Source: Butyrivibrio sp. YAB3001 (GTDB lineage: Bacteria > Bacillota > Clostridia > Lachnospirales > Lachnospiraceae). From it: DNA of 64,000 nucleotides. The stretch spans positions 106,174-170,173 of the forward strand of contig NZ_FOKR01000008.1 of NCBI RefSeq assembly GCF_900112195.1, given 5' to 3'. A program made the position numbers and the translations under genes. The notes beneath the pieces are model-generated. The model had not been told where the DNA came from, did no database searches, and saw only the letters and a program-made list of their open reading frames with translations. Position 1 is the stretch's first letter. Every line of letters starts with the position of its first letter. Shown here one piece after another: positions 8,406 to 17,582 of this stretch.

Positions 8406-10616
8406 ATGTCAGAAAAAATATTAGAGATTTCATTGAATGAATATGTGAGTAATGCCTATAATAGCATTCCTGTGTTTACAGATGCTGACGGTAATCAGAT
8501 AAGCGGAATTTATGGAACTTTGTTTAAGCTGATAAATGTTTTAAAAAGCGGTGACTTTGAGCAGATGAGAGTAGCTGAAAAAGGCTCAGAGGATGCTTTA
8601 AACAAGGACAGTGCAGCAGTTGGATTGCAGGTTGAAAAGCTTAAGGAGATACTTAAGCTTTTTTCAGTAAGTGAAGAGGAAATCCTTGTTCCTGTAAATG
8701 AGGAATTCATAAGCAGTCTTGAAGAGAAACTTAACCTGTTTTCTCCTGACGGAAAAGCAAAGGCAGTTCCTCAGTTTACTCTTAAGATGAAGGCTACTTC
8801 TGATTTAAGCGAAGTAGATGCGTTGTTCCAAAATGCCATGGAAACAGGAAGTAAAAAAGACAACTTCGTATCATATTATTTTTTGACAGATGTTGTTCAG
8901 AATTCTGACAATAAGCGAAAAGACATTATTGGAATGTCGTTGTGTTTTGGAGAAGAAGAGGCCTTTTTTATTCGGGTTGAGAATTTTATCACTGCTGATT
9001 ATCTGGGGAAAAAGCTTGAAGCCTTAAGTGAGAAGGTATCTCTTGTTACCTTTGATATCAAAGAGAGTTACAGAGTATTTACTCCAAATGAAATAAAGAT
9101 CAGAACGGAAGGCTTTGATATGGCGGCTTTTGAAAATAAAGCAGCTTTTGATGCAACGCCTAAATGTACTGATGTCTTGATTGGAGCGTATCTTTTAAAT
9201 CCAAATAAAAATGATTATGAACCATCGGATGTTTCCAAGGAATATTTAAGCCTTAATCTCCCCAAAAAGAATGATCTGTTTGGAAAGGCAAGTCTAAGAA
9301 AAGCAGATGAGAAGATAGTTACAGATTATGCCTGCAAGATAGCTTATGTCTGTTATAAAGCATCTCCTTTGATACAAAAAAAGCTTTCGAAAGAAGGAAT
9401 GGAGAATCTTTTTTATCAGATAGAAATGCCGCTTTCCTATATTCTTTTTGCAATGGAAAAAGAAGGTATTATTGCTAAAAGAGATGAACTTAAGGTATAT
9501 GGAGATAAGCTTCAGGTAAGAATCAGTGAACTTGAAAAAGCAATTTATGAAGCGGCCGGACTTACCTTTAATATTAATTCTCCAAAACAATTAGGAGAGG
9601 TACTTTTTGAAAAGTTAGGACTCCCTGCTGAGAAGAAGACAAAGAGCGGTTATTCAACTGCGGCAGATGTTCTGGAAAAACTGGCTCCGGAGCACAAGAT
9701 TGTTGCAGACATATTGGAATACAGGGGGCTTTCTAAATTGAAATCCACCTATGCTGATGGCCTTACAGCTTTTATTGAGAGTGATGACAGGATACATACA
9801 AGCTTTAATCAGACAATAACTGCAACGGGAAGAATCAGTTCTACAGATCCGAATCTTCAGAATATTCCTATGAGAACTGAGCTTGGCAGACTTATCAGAA
9901 AAGTTTTTGTTCCTAAGGACGGATATGTTTTTGCGGATGCTGACTATTCACAGATTGAGCTTAGGATTCTTGCACATATGTCTGAGGATAAAGAGCTTAT
10001 TTCTGCGTATCATGAAGGAAAGGACATTCATGGAATAACTGCTTCTAAAGTATTTCATGTACCTTTTGAAGAGGTAACTCCACTCCAGAGAAGGAGCGCA
10101 AAAGCTGTCAATTTCGGAATTGTTTATGGAATCAGCGCCTTTGGACTTTCACAGGACCTTTCAATCAGTGTTGGTGAAGCCAAAGATTATATGGAGAAAT
10201 ATTTTGAAACTTACCCGGGGGTTAGAGATTACCAGGATAAAGTAATACAGGATGCCAAGGCAAAGGGCTACAGTCTTACCATGTTTGGAAGAAAGAGGCC
10301 TATTCCTGAACTCAAGGCAAGTAATTTCAATTTAAGGCAGTTTGGTGAGAGAGTTGCGATGAATGCGCCTATTCAGGGAACTGCTGCTGATATCATGAAG
10401 ATTGCGATGATAAATGTCTTTTTCAGGATAAAAAAAGAAAATCTTAAGTCAAGACTGATACTTCAGATTCACGACGAACTTGTAATAGAGACCGCTGATG
10501 ATGAGAAAGATAAGGTTACAGAGCTTCTGACCCAGGAGATGGAGAAAGCAGCAGCTTTGCTTGTTCCACTTGAAGCTGAATGCCATATCGGAAGCGACTG
10601 GTATGAGGCTAAATGA
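8406..10616 (+). CDS. polA: DNA polymerase I lacking a normal 5'-nuclease domain
   Basis: 736 residues; full-length bacterial Pol I is about 850-930. The polymerase domain is intact: TATGRISSTDPNLQNIP, motif A DYSQIELR from residue 513, motif B RRSAKAVNFGIVYG, and motif C HDE at 689-691. The region around 170-300 is a 3'-5' exonuclease-like fold without the DxE metal ligands, as in other Firmicutes, so proofreading is unlikely. The first ~55 residues (NAYNSIPVFTDADGNQISGI, then YGTLFKLINVL) look like the start of the 5'-nuclease (normally NRAFY, LTNSKG, NAIYGFL), but the catalytic Asp cluster and helical arch are absent; about 150-200 residues are missing. It should fill gaps but not remove RNA primers by itself. 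It is cotranscribed with coaE. Confidence 0.92.
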   Translation: MSEKILEISLNEYVSNAYNSIPVFTDADGNQISGIYGTLFKLINVLKSGDFEQMRVAEKGSEDALNKDSAAVGLQVEKLKEILKLFSVSEEEILVPVNEEFISSLEEKLNLFSPDGKAKAVPQFTLKMKATSDLSEVDALFQNAMETGSKKDNFVSYYFLTDVVQNSDNKRKDIIGMSLCFGEEEAFFIRVENFITADYLGKKLEALSEKVSLVTFDIKESYRVFTPNEIKIRTEGFDMAAFENKAAFDATPKCTDVLIGAYLLNPNKNDYEPSDVSKEYLSLNLPKKNDLFGKASLRKADEKIVTDYACKIAYVCYKASPLIQKKLSKEGMENLFYQIEMPLSYILFAMEKEGIIAKRDELKVYGDKLQVRISELEKAIYEAAGLTFNINSPKQLGEVLFEKLGLPAEKKTKSGYSTAADVLEKLAPEHKIVADILEYRGLSKLKSTYADGLTAFIESDDRIHTSFNQTITATGRISSTDPNLQNIPMRTELGRLIRKVFVPKDGYVFADADYSQIELRILAHMSEDKELISAYHEGKDIHGITASKVFHVPFEEVTPLQRRSAKAVNFGIVYGISAFGLSQDLSISVGEAKDYMEKYFETYPGVRDYQDKVIQDAKAKGYSLTMFGRKRPIPELKASNFNLRQFGERVAMNAPIQGTAADIMKIAMINVFFRIKKENLKSRLILQIHDELVIETADDEKDKVTELLTQEMEKAAALLVPLEAECHIGSDWYEAK

Positions 10617-10637
10617 TTTTTATTATAGGAGATTGCA

Positions 10638-11273
10638 ATGGGAGAGCTTAAAGTCGGTAAGACGAACATTATTGGGATAACAGGAGGTGTTGGCGCCGGC
10701 AAGAGCACTGTCCTTGAATATATTAAACAAAATTACAATTGCAGGGTTATCCTGTCTGATGATGTTGCAAATGATATAAAAAAGAAGGGATATCCGGCCT
10801 ATGACGAGCTTGTAGAGCTTCTTGGCAGAGAAATCCTGGGGGAAGATGGTGAGATAGACAGAAAGAAAATGGCGGATGCTATTTTTAATAATAAAAATAA
10901 ACTAAAAAAAGTCAATAATATTTTGCATCCTGCGGTAAATACCTTTATTATTAATATTATAGAGAGTGAAAAACAAAGTGGGAAATTAGATTTTGTTTTT
11001 GTTGAAGCAGCTCTTTTGATAGAGAATGGATATGACAAGATCGCTGATGAATTATGGTATGTGTATGCGTCAGAAGAGATAAGAAGAAAGCGGCTTAAAA
11101 AGTCGAGGGGCTATACTGATGAGAAGATAACTGATATTTTCAGTAAGCAGCTTGATGACGCGACATTCAGAGAGCATTGCCAATTTACCATAGATAACAG
11201 CGACAGTATTACATCGGCTGCAAAACAGATAGATTCCAGATTATCTGATTGGAATAAGGAACCTGCCACATAA
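10638..11273 (+). CDS. coaE: Dephospho-CoA kinase
   Basis: 211 residues. Catalyses the last step of coenzyme A synthesis, ATP-dependent phosphorylation of the 3'-hydroxyl of dephospho-CoA. It has the P-loop GGVGAGKST at residues 16-24, the conserved DDVAND segment after the first strand, and VFVEAALLIENGYD corresponding to the CoaE V-(D/E)-x-PLLxE region. Length fits the family (about 200). A TAGGAG ribosome site precedes the ATG. It sits 21 bases after polA, an arrangement common in Clostridia, and ahead of the FtsA-like gene. Confidence 0.93.
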   Translation: MGELKVGKTNIIGITGGVGAGKSTVLEYIKQNYNCRVILSDDVANDIKKKGYPAYDELVELLGREILGEDGEIDRKKMADAIFNNKNKLKKVNNILHPAVNTFIINIIESEKQSGKLDFVFVEAALLIENGYDKIADELWYVYASEEIRRKRLKKSRGYTDEKITDIFSKQLDDATFREHCQFTIDNSDSITSAAKQIDSRLSDWNKEPAT

Positions 11274-11312
11274 TATTGCAGTAATCTAATAATAGGGGGA
11301 TTGGAAAAGAGT

Positions 11313-13472
11313 ATGCCTAGTTTGGAACAAGCAGATCAGAAGGTTGTTTTTGGACTTGATATCGGAACCAGAAGTGTTGTCGGAACTGTCGGTTATATGA
11401 AAGATAACCAGTTCAATGTAATAGCACAGGCTGTTGAAATGCATCAGACCAGGGCTATGCTTGACGGACAGATCCATGATATTGGCAAGGTCGGTATGAC
11501 AATCCGCCTTGTAAAAGAAGAACTTGAACAGCAGACCGATATGCATCTGACAGATGTCTGCATAGCAGCTGCCGGTCGTGTTCTGAAAACGGTACGTATT
11601 ATTTATGATTATGAGTATCCTGAAGGACATACAATTACCGATGAAGATATTTATAATCTGGATTCTTCTGCAGTAGAGAAGGCTTATGCCCAATTTATTG
11701 AGAATAATGATTCCGGACTTAAATTTTATCTTGTGGGATACTCTGTTATGCATTATTATCTTGATGGGTATCAGATAGCAAATCTTGAGGGACATAATGC
11801 AGGCAAGGTGAGTGTGGAACTTATTGCCACATTCCTTCCTGATGACTGCGTTGATGGTCTTTACAAGGCATGTGAGAGGGCTGGTTTAATGGTTGCTAAT
11901 CTTACACTCGAGCCTATCGCAGCCATGATGATCGCAATTCCCGACAGATTCAGAATGCTGAATCTGGCCCTTGTTGATGTGGGCGCAGGAACATCCGATA
12001 TTTGTATTACAGATGACGGTTCCATCACTGCATACGGCATGCTTCCTATAGCCGGTGATGATATGACTGAGATGATCGCAAGGAACTGCCTTGTTGACTT
12101 TAATTCCGCAGATGAGATTAAAATTGCCGCAAGCCATAATAGTGAAGTTAAATATGTTGACATCATGGGGCTTGAGAAGACCATTACTGCTAAAGAGATT
12201 TCCAAGATCTTAAAGCCTAAGGTAGAAGAAATGGCTAAGAAGGCAGTTAATGAGATAAAACGTCTTAATGGCGACAAGCCTGTAAGTGCTGTGTTTGTTG
12301 TGGGCGGTGGTGGAAGAGTTCAGGGATACACTGAAGCGATCGCCAAAGAAATGGGAATTCCTGAGGAGCGTGTTGCTCTTAGAGGTGAGGAAGTAATGAA
12401 AAATATTACTTTCCTTAATAGTGATGGACTTGAGAGAGATTCATTGCTGGTCACACCTCTTGGAATATGCTTTAGCTATTATGAAGAGGCCAATAACTTT
12501 ATCTTTGTTTCTTTTAATGGAACTCAGACTAAGTTGTATGATAATGGCAAGCTTCAGATTATTGATGCAGCCATGCAGGTTGCATTTCCTAATGAAGATC
12601 TTTTCCCAAAGAGAGGTCAGGAACTGAAGTATACCGTAAATGGCAAAGAAAGAACACAGCGAGGTGGCCCGGGAGATGCTGCGGTAATCTCCCTAAACGG
12701 CAAAGCTGCGGATATTCATTCCAAGATTCATGCCAATGATATTATAAAGGTAACTCCTTCAACTGCAGGAGATCCAGGGAAAGCTACGATTGAAAGCATT
12801 CCTGAGTTTAAGACAAAGTTTAATGTCAATGTAAATGGCAAGAATGTTGAGGCTTCAAGATACGCCACAGTAAATGGCGAAGCTCAGACAGGATTTTATA
12901 GCATACAGCCGGGGGATGAAGTTAAGATTCTTGATTACAATACAGCGGCTCAGATAGCCGAGCTTTTAGATATCACTATTACAGAGGATACCATCATCAT
13001 CGTCAATAATGAGCGCGGTGATCTTGACACTCCTGTATATGAGAATTTTAAGGTTGAGTTTAAGGACCAGGAAGATGCTATAATGGAATACTATTCTGAT
13101 TTTCCAAGTGCAGACGAAGTGGCTGTCAGCCAGGAAAATGAGAATTCTTTTGAAAGCGACGACAACGATGTAAGACAAGTTGAAAGCAGTGAGATGCTTA
13201 CGGATGAAAATGAGCAGGATGAAGATGAGGATTCTGAGAATAAAGAACCTGTAAGAAATATCCTTGCCCATGATCTTCATGTTGTTGTCAATAATGATTC
13301 AGTCACACTGCATGGAAAAGCAGATTATGTTTTTGTTGATATCTTCGATGCAATAGATTTTGATCTGTCCAAGCCAAACGGCAGAGCAATAATCACTACC
13401 TTAAATGGCAGAGAACCTGAATATATGCAATCTATCCACGAAGGGGATAAAATCGAAGTATATTGGAAGTAA
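11313..13472 (+). CDS. FtsA/PilM-like actin-fold ATPase with long C-terminal extension
   Basis: 719 residues from ATG 11313. A TTG at 11301 is in frame but touches the GGGGGA sequence, leaving no spacing. Residues about 10-385 form an ASKHA ATPase of the FtsA/PilM type: phosphate-1 loop FGLDIGTRSVVG, SHS2-like insertion, phosphate-2 loop LALVDVGAGTSDICI, and adenosine motif VFVVGGGGRVQGY. The remaining ~330 residues hold repeated small beta-rich units (each with a short NGK turn, as in VNGKERT, LNGKAAD, VNGKNVE), an acidic low-complexity linker (about 595-645) and a final unit ending GDKIEVYWK. Classical FtsA is about 420 residues and ends in a membrane amphipathic helix, which is absent here. 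Probably a divergent cell-division or envelope scaffold. Cotranscribed with coaE and walJ-like genes. Confidence 0.8.
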   Translation: MPSLEQADQKVVFGLDIGTRSVVGTVGYMKDNQFNVIAQAVEMHQTRAMLDGQIHDIGKVGMTIRLVKEELEQQTDMHLTDVCIAAAGRVLKTVRIIYDYEYPEGHTITDEDIYNLDSSAVEKAYAQFIENNDSGLKFYLVGYSVMHYYLDGYQIANLEGHNAGKVSVELIATFLPDDCVDGLYKACERAGLMVANLTLEPIAAMMIAIPDRFRMLNLALVDVGAGTSDICITDDGSITAYGMLPIAGDDMTEMIARNCLVDFNSADEIKIAASHNSEVKYVDIMGLEKTITAKEISKILKPKVEEMAKKAVNEIKRLNGDKPVSAVFVVGGGGRVQGYTEAIAKEMGIPEERVALRGEEVMKNITFLNSDGLERDSLLVTPLGICFSYYEEANNFIFVSFNGTQTKLYDNGKLQIIDAAMQVAFPNEDLFPKRGQELKYTVNGKERTQRGGPGDAAVISLNGKAADIHSKIHANDIIKVTPSTAGDPGKATIESIPEFKTKFNVNVNGKNVEASRYATVNGEAQTGFYSIQPGDEVKILDYNTAAQIAELLDITITEDTIIIVNNERGDLDTPVYENFKVEFKDQEDAIMEYYSDFPSADEVAVSQENENSFESDDNDVRQVESSEMLTDENEQDEDEDSENKEPVRNILAHDLHVVVNNDSVTLHGKADYVFVDIFDAIDFDLSKPNGRAIITTLNGREPEYMQSIHEGDKIEVYWK

Positions 13473-13499
13473 TATTTTATAAGTTTTTTGGGAGAGTAT

Positions 13500-14297
13500 A
13501 TGAGATTTACAAGCATTGCCAGTGGAAGCAGCGGAAACTGCACGTACATTGGCTCACAGAGTACGCATATTTTGATTGATGCGGGAACTAGCAAGAAAAA
13601 GATTGAGGAGGGACTAAGAGCTTTAGATTTAAGTCTTGCAGATATAAAAGCCATTTTTGTTACACATGAGCATACTGATCATATTTCAGCGCTTCATACT
13701 ATTTTGAAAAAATATGAAATACCGATATATGCTACAAATGGAACAATTACAGGCATTAGAAATAGTGATAAAAAGAATGAAATGACAAATTCAGAGTTTA
13801 TCCCTATCCTGGTGGATAAGGAGATAACTCTTGGAGATATGGTTATCAATCCTATGACTATATCTCATGATGCACTTGAACCATGTGGCTACAGAGTATA
13901 TTGTGAAGGAAAAAAAATCGGTGTGGCAACTGACCTTGGTTGCTATACGGATTATACTGTTGAATGCCTTTCAAACTGCGATGCGCTTTTGCTTGAAGCT
14001 AATCATGATGTGAGAATGCTACAGACAGGGCCATATCCATATGTTTTAAAGCGCCGTATTCTTGGCGATACAGGGCATTTATCAAATGATAAGAGTGGAG
14101 AACTTCTTTGCAAGCTGTTAAATGATAAGCTTCAGGGTATTTTTCTTGGTCATTTATCCAAGGAAAACAATCTTCCTGAACTGGCTTATGAGACAGTCAG
14201 AGTTGAGATTGAGATGGGGGATAATCCATTTCATGCCAGTGATTTTCCGCTGATAGTTGCGAACAGAACAGAGATTTCTCCGGTTCTTTCATTCTGA
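13500..14297 (+). CDS. WalJ/YycJ-like metallo-beta-lactamase-fold hydrolase
   Basis: 265 residues. The N terminus (SIASGSSGNCTYI) and the metal motif HEHTDH at 56-61, followed by later Asp and His ligands (ISHDALEPCGY, GHLS), identify the YycJ/WalJ group of MBL-fold proteins, which have been linked to DNA metabolism (a 5'-exonuclease activity has been reported for the group) and cell-wall/division control. ATG 13500 is chosen because GGGAGAG precedes it; the in-frame TTG at 13488 lacks a site. The usual WalRK partners are not here; it closes the polA-coaE-ftsA-like operon. Given the truncated PolA upstream, a nuclease in the same operon is noteworthy, though that connection is inference. Confidence 0.85.
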   Translation: MRFTSIASGSSGNCTYIGSQSTHILIDAGTSKKKIEEGLRALDLSLADIKAIFVTHEHTDHISALHTILKKYEIPIYATNGTITGIRNSDKKNEMTNSEFIPILVDKEITLGDMVINPMTISHDALEPCGYRVYCEGKKIGVATDLGCYTDYTVECLSNCDALLLEANHDVRMLQTGPYPYVLKRRILGDTGHLSNDKSGELLCKLLNDKLQGIFLGHLSKENNLPELAYETVRVEIEMGDNPFHASDFPLIVANRTEISPVLSF

Positions 14298-14370
14298 TCA
14301 GAGTACAACATATTTTTTCTATTCATTATATTTTCTGATATATGAGACGGCCATGTTGAGATGTACTATG

Positions 14371-14417
14371 GTTACTGTTTGGGCTAAAATGCGAGCTTTA
14401 AGAGGGTGAACAGTAAC
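14371..14417 (+). repeat. Palindromic dispersed repeat, copy 1
   Basis: GTTACTGTT (14371-14379) and AACAGTAAC (14409-14417) form perfect terminal inverted repeats around 29 bases. The same ends, plus an adjoining GTTTG and a GNGTGAACAGTAAC-like right end, recur at 18710-18775. It lies immediately before the FIST kinase gene. It looks like a REP- or MITE-like element, or a shared 5'-UTR hairpin. Confidence 0.6.
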
Positions 14418-14435
14418 GTATTATGAGGATAAAAT

Positions 14436-17400
14436 ATGGTTCACAAAAAATATCGCCTGACCGGTGCAGAGGAGCTTAGAGAAAAGCTTTCCTCAATCAG
14501 TCAGGAAATAGATAGTATTGATTATTCAGATGGCGTGATAAACATTTTTGTCGGTAATGTTTCGGAAGATGAAGTGAGAGACATTACTTTTATGCTGAAT
14601 GAACATTTTCCTAAACTGAAAGTAGTTGGTATGTCATCTGCTACATATACTATTTTATACGATATGCCAAGCACTCTTGAGCTTGGTTTTACTCTTATGA
14701 CTGTTTCCAAAGTACATTCTTTTCACAGGGAATTTTATAGAGAGTCTGAGAATCTGGTTGAGAATTCTTTGGCATATGCTAAGGAATTGAATGAGAAGAT
14801 AAGACAGATTCCTGAGGTTAAGTGTATCGAGATTTATTTTGCATGGCTTAAAGCTTCGGCTTCTGAATTTATTGATATTCTTTCTGAGGGACTAAATGAA
14901 GTTCCGATTTATGGTGCAATCGCCAGTGTCAATTCCATTGAGTATATGAGAAACTATATTTCTATAAGCAATAGAGATTCTATTGTGTTATCTGATAAAT
15001 GGTTTGGCCCCGGAGTGGCTGCAGTTGCTTATACTGGGGAAGACCTGTATATCTATGAAGATTATATCTTGGGTTGGCAGCCGATTGGCAAATCAATGGC
15101 TGTTGATTCTCTTTGTGTTTCCAAACATGGTACGACGACAATTTGGTCTATTGATAATGAGAAAACTACAGATATTTATAAAAAATATCTTGGTGTTAAT
15201 CCAAATGGATATTTTGTTACAAATGTAAGCGAATTTCCACTCGTTGTTGAAAGAAATGGTCTTTTGATTGCAAGGACACCGTCTTCGTGCGGAGATAAAG
15301 GCGAGATTTATCTTGAAGGAGATATTCGTCCGGGGGAGAAGGTAAGGTTCTCTTACGCTGAGAGAAAAGAAATACTGAGACTTACAAGAGAAGGCGCTGA
15401 CAGAATGAAAGGTTTTGAACCTGAGAAGCTCTCACTCTGTCTTTGCGGAAACAGATTTTTGCTCCTGCAAAATGATGCACATTTTGAGCGGGATTATTAT
15501 GCTGAAGCAAGCCCGGAAGGATACGACCTTGTGCTTGGAATGGGCGAATTATATAGATATAAAGGACAGGGCGGAGTTCTGAACAGCGCCCTTGTGGCAC
15601 TTGGGATGAGAGAGGGGCTTTCAGGAGAAAAAGAGAGTCATATCATTCAAACTGCTGCAAGTCATGAGCATTATGGAACAGTTCCTTTGGCTGAAAGACT
15701 ATCACACTTTCTTAAAACTATGACGGAAGAGCTGACTGCGGCAGTTGGTGAAGCAAAGGCTGCAAGTGAAGCCAAGAGTTCTTTTCTTTCTAATATGTCA
15801 CATGAAATAAGAACGCCTATAAATGCGATAATAGGCATGGATGAAATGATTCTTAGAGAGTGTGATGATAAAAACGTATTGGAGTATGCTCAGAATATAA
15901 AGGCGGCAGGAAATACCCTGCTTAGCCTTGTAAATGATATTCTTGATTTCTCCAAGATTGAAGCCGGTAAAATGGATATCATACCCGTTGATTACGATTT
16001 TTCATCAGTGATAAATGATCTGATGCATATGATAAAGCCAAGAGCAGATGCCAAAAATCTGGAACTTATCTTTGACGTAGACCAGAATATTCCATGCATC
16101 CTAAATGGCGATGAGATAAGAATCAAACAGGTAATAACCAATATTCTGACTAACGCAGTTAAGTACACAGAAAAAGGAAGCGTAAAACTAAGTGTGGGAT
16201 TTCAGAAAATCTCGGAAGAGAGTATTCGCTTTGATATCAGCGTAAAAGATACAGGAACCGGAATAAAACAAAAAGACCTTGAAAAGATGTTCCTGGCATT
16301 CCAGAGAGTTGACGAAAAAAGAAATAGAAATATCGAAGGAACTGGTCTTGGATTAAATATTTCACAAAGGCTTCTTGAACTTATGGGGAGCAGACTTGAA
16401 GTAAACAGCGTATATGGAGAAGGCAGCGAGTTTAAATTTGTGCTTGAGCAGAGCGTTGTGAAATGGGAGCCTATTGGTGATTTCATGGAGGCTTATAGTA
16501 GGGCTCTTGAAAAGCAGGATAATTACAAGGAAAAGTTTACTGCGCCACTTGCAAGAGTTTTGGTTGTTGATGATACTCCAATGAATATTACTGTGTTTAC
16601 AGGTCTTCTTAAAAAGACACTTGTGCAGATTGATACTGCTTTAAGTGGAATGGAATGCCTTGAAAAAACACGTAAAAAGAAATATGACATTATTTTCCTT
16701 GATCACAGAATGCCTGAAATGGATGGAATTGAGACCTTGGAGGCACTTAAGGGCGAAGAGGGAAATCCAAATGTTGATACAGTAACAATAAGTCTTACTG
16801 CAAATGCTGTTTCAGGAGCAAGAGAGCAGTATATCGCTGCCGGTTTTGACGATTACCTCACAAAGCCTATTATGTCGGATAAACTTGAGGCAATGATGCT
16901 CAGATATCTGCCGGAAGATAAGATTGAGACAAGCCTTGAAAAAGATGAGCAGGAAGAAGATGAAGTGGATGAAGCGACAGATTCAGGAATTATTTCAGGG
17001 CTCTTTAATATAGCTGACCTTAATCCGCTTGAGGGCATTAAGAACTGTGGCGGAACAGATGTCTATATTCAGACAATAAGGGCTTTTATCGACAATTTTG
17101 TTGAGAACTATGACGCTATAATGAACAGCTTTAAGGATAAGGCAATAGAGAATTATACGATAAAAGTACATGCTTTAAAGAGTTCGGCAAGGATAATCGG
17201 AGCAAAGAAACTGTCACTTCTTGCAGAGAAACTTGAAAAAGCAGGAAATGAAGCAGATATAAATGCAATCATTTCAGAGACGCCGATACTTCTTTCTCTG
17301 TACAAAAAAATCGGCGATGAACTTCTTAAGAAAATGCCTGAGGATACAGGCGATGAAAATCTTGAGGAAATGGATCCGGAAGCCTTTGAGGATGCTGTCA

Positions 17401-17564
17401 ATTCAATCAAAGAACTTGTTTATAATTATGATTATGACAGTATTACGTATATAATTGATTCAATGAATGGTTACAGAGTTCCTCCTGATAAGAAATTATT
17501 CATGGAGAAGCTAAGGCGGGCTGTAGCACATGCTGACTGGGACGAAATTGGCAGGATATTATAG
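14436..17564 (+). CDS. FIST-domain hybrid sensor histidine kinase
   Basis: 1042 residues with no membrane span or signal peptide, so it senses in the cytoplasm. Order: FIST N/C sensory domain (about 20-390; families with this domain are thought to bind small ligands such as amino acids), HisKA with phospho-acceptor His456 in SHEIRTP, HATPase with N box, DTGTGI and GTGLGL, receiver domain with phospho-acceptor Asp756 in FLDHRMPEMDG, then an HPt domain with His912 in HALKSS, and a C-terminal helical tail. It therefore holds a complete His-Asp-His relay. The ATG follows GAGGAT. A response regulator starts 18 bases downstream and is the obvious partner. The ligand is unknown. Confidence 0.92.
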   Translation: MVHKKYRLTGAEELREKLSSISQEIDSIDYSDGVINIFVGNVSEDEVRDITFMLNEHFPKLKVVGMSSATYTILYDMPSTLELGFTLMTVSKVHSFHREFYRESENLVENSLAYAKELNEKIRQIPEVKCIEIYFAWLKASASEFIDILSEGLNEVPIYGAIASVNSIEYMRNYISISNRDSIVLSDKWFGPGVAAVAYTGEDLYIYEDYILGWQPIGKSMAVDSLCVSKHGTTTIWSIDNEKTTDIYKKYLGVNPNGYFVTNVSEFPLVVERNGLLIARTPSSCGDKGEIYLEGDIRPGEKVRFSYAERKEILRLTREGADRMKGFEPEKLSLCLCGNRFLLLQNDAHFERDYYAEASPEGYDLVLGMGELYRYKGQGGVLNSALVALGMREGLSGEKESHIIQTAASHEHYGTVPLAERLSHFLKTMTEELTAAVGEAKAASEAKSSFLSNMSHEIRTPINAIIGMDEMILRECDDKNVLEYAQNIKAAGNTLLSLVNDILDFSKIEAGKMDIIPVDYDFSSVINDLMHMIKPRADAKNLELIFDVDQNIPCILNGDEIRIKQVITNILTNAVKYTEKGSVKLSVGFQKISEESIRFDISVKDTGTGIKQKDLEKMFLAFQRVDEKRNRNIEGTGLGLNISQRLLELMGSRLEVNSVYGEGSEFKFVLEQSVVKWEPIGDFMEAYSRALEKQDNYKEKFTAPLARVLVVDDTPMNITVFTGLLKKTLVQIDTALSGMECLEKTRKKKYDIIFLDHRMPEMDGIETLEALKGEEGNPNVDTVTISLTANAVSGAREQYIAAGFDDYLTKPIMSDKLEAMMLRYLPEDKIETSLEKDEQEEDEVDEATDSGIISGLFNIADLNPLEGIKNCGGTDVYIQTIRAFIDNFVENYDAIMNSFKDKAIENYTIKVHALKSSARIIGAKKLSLLAEKLEKAGNEADINAIISETPILLSLYKKIGDELLKKMPEDTGDENLEEMDPEAFEDAVNSIKELVYNYDYDSITYIIDSMNGYRVPPDKKLFMEKLRRAVAHADWDEIGRIL

Positions 17565-17582
17565 CTTAATAAGGAGAGAGCA

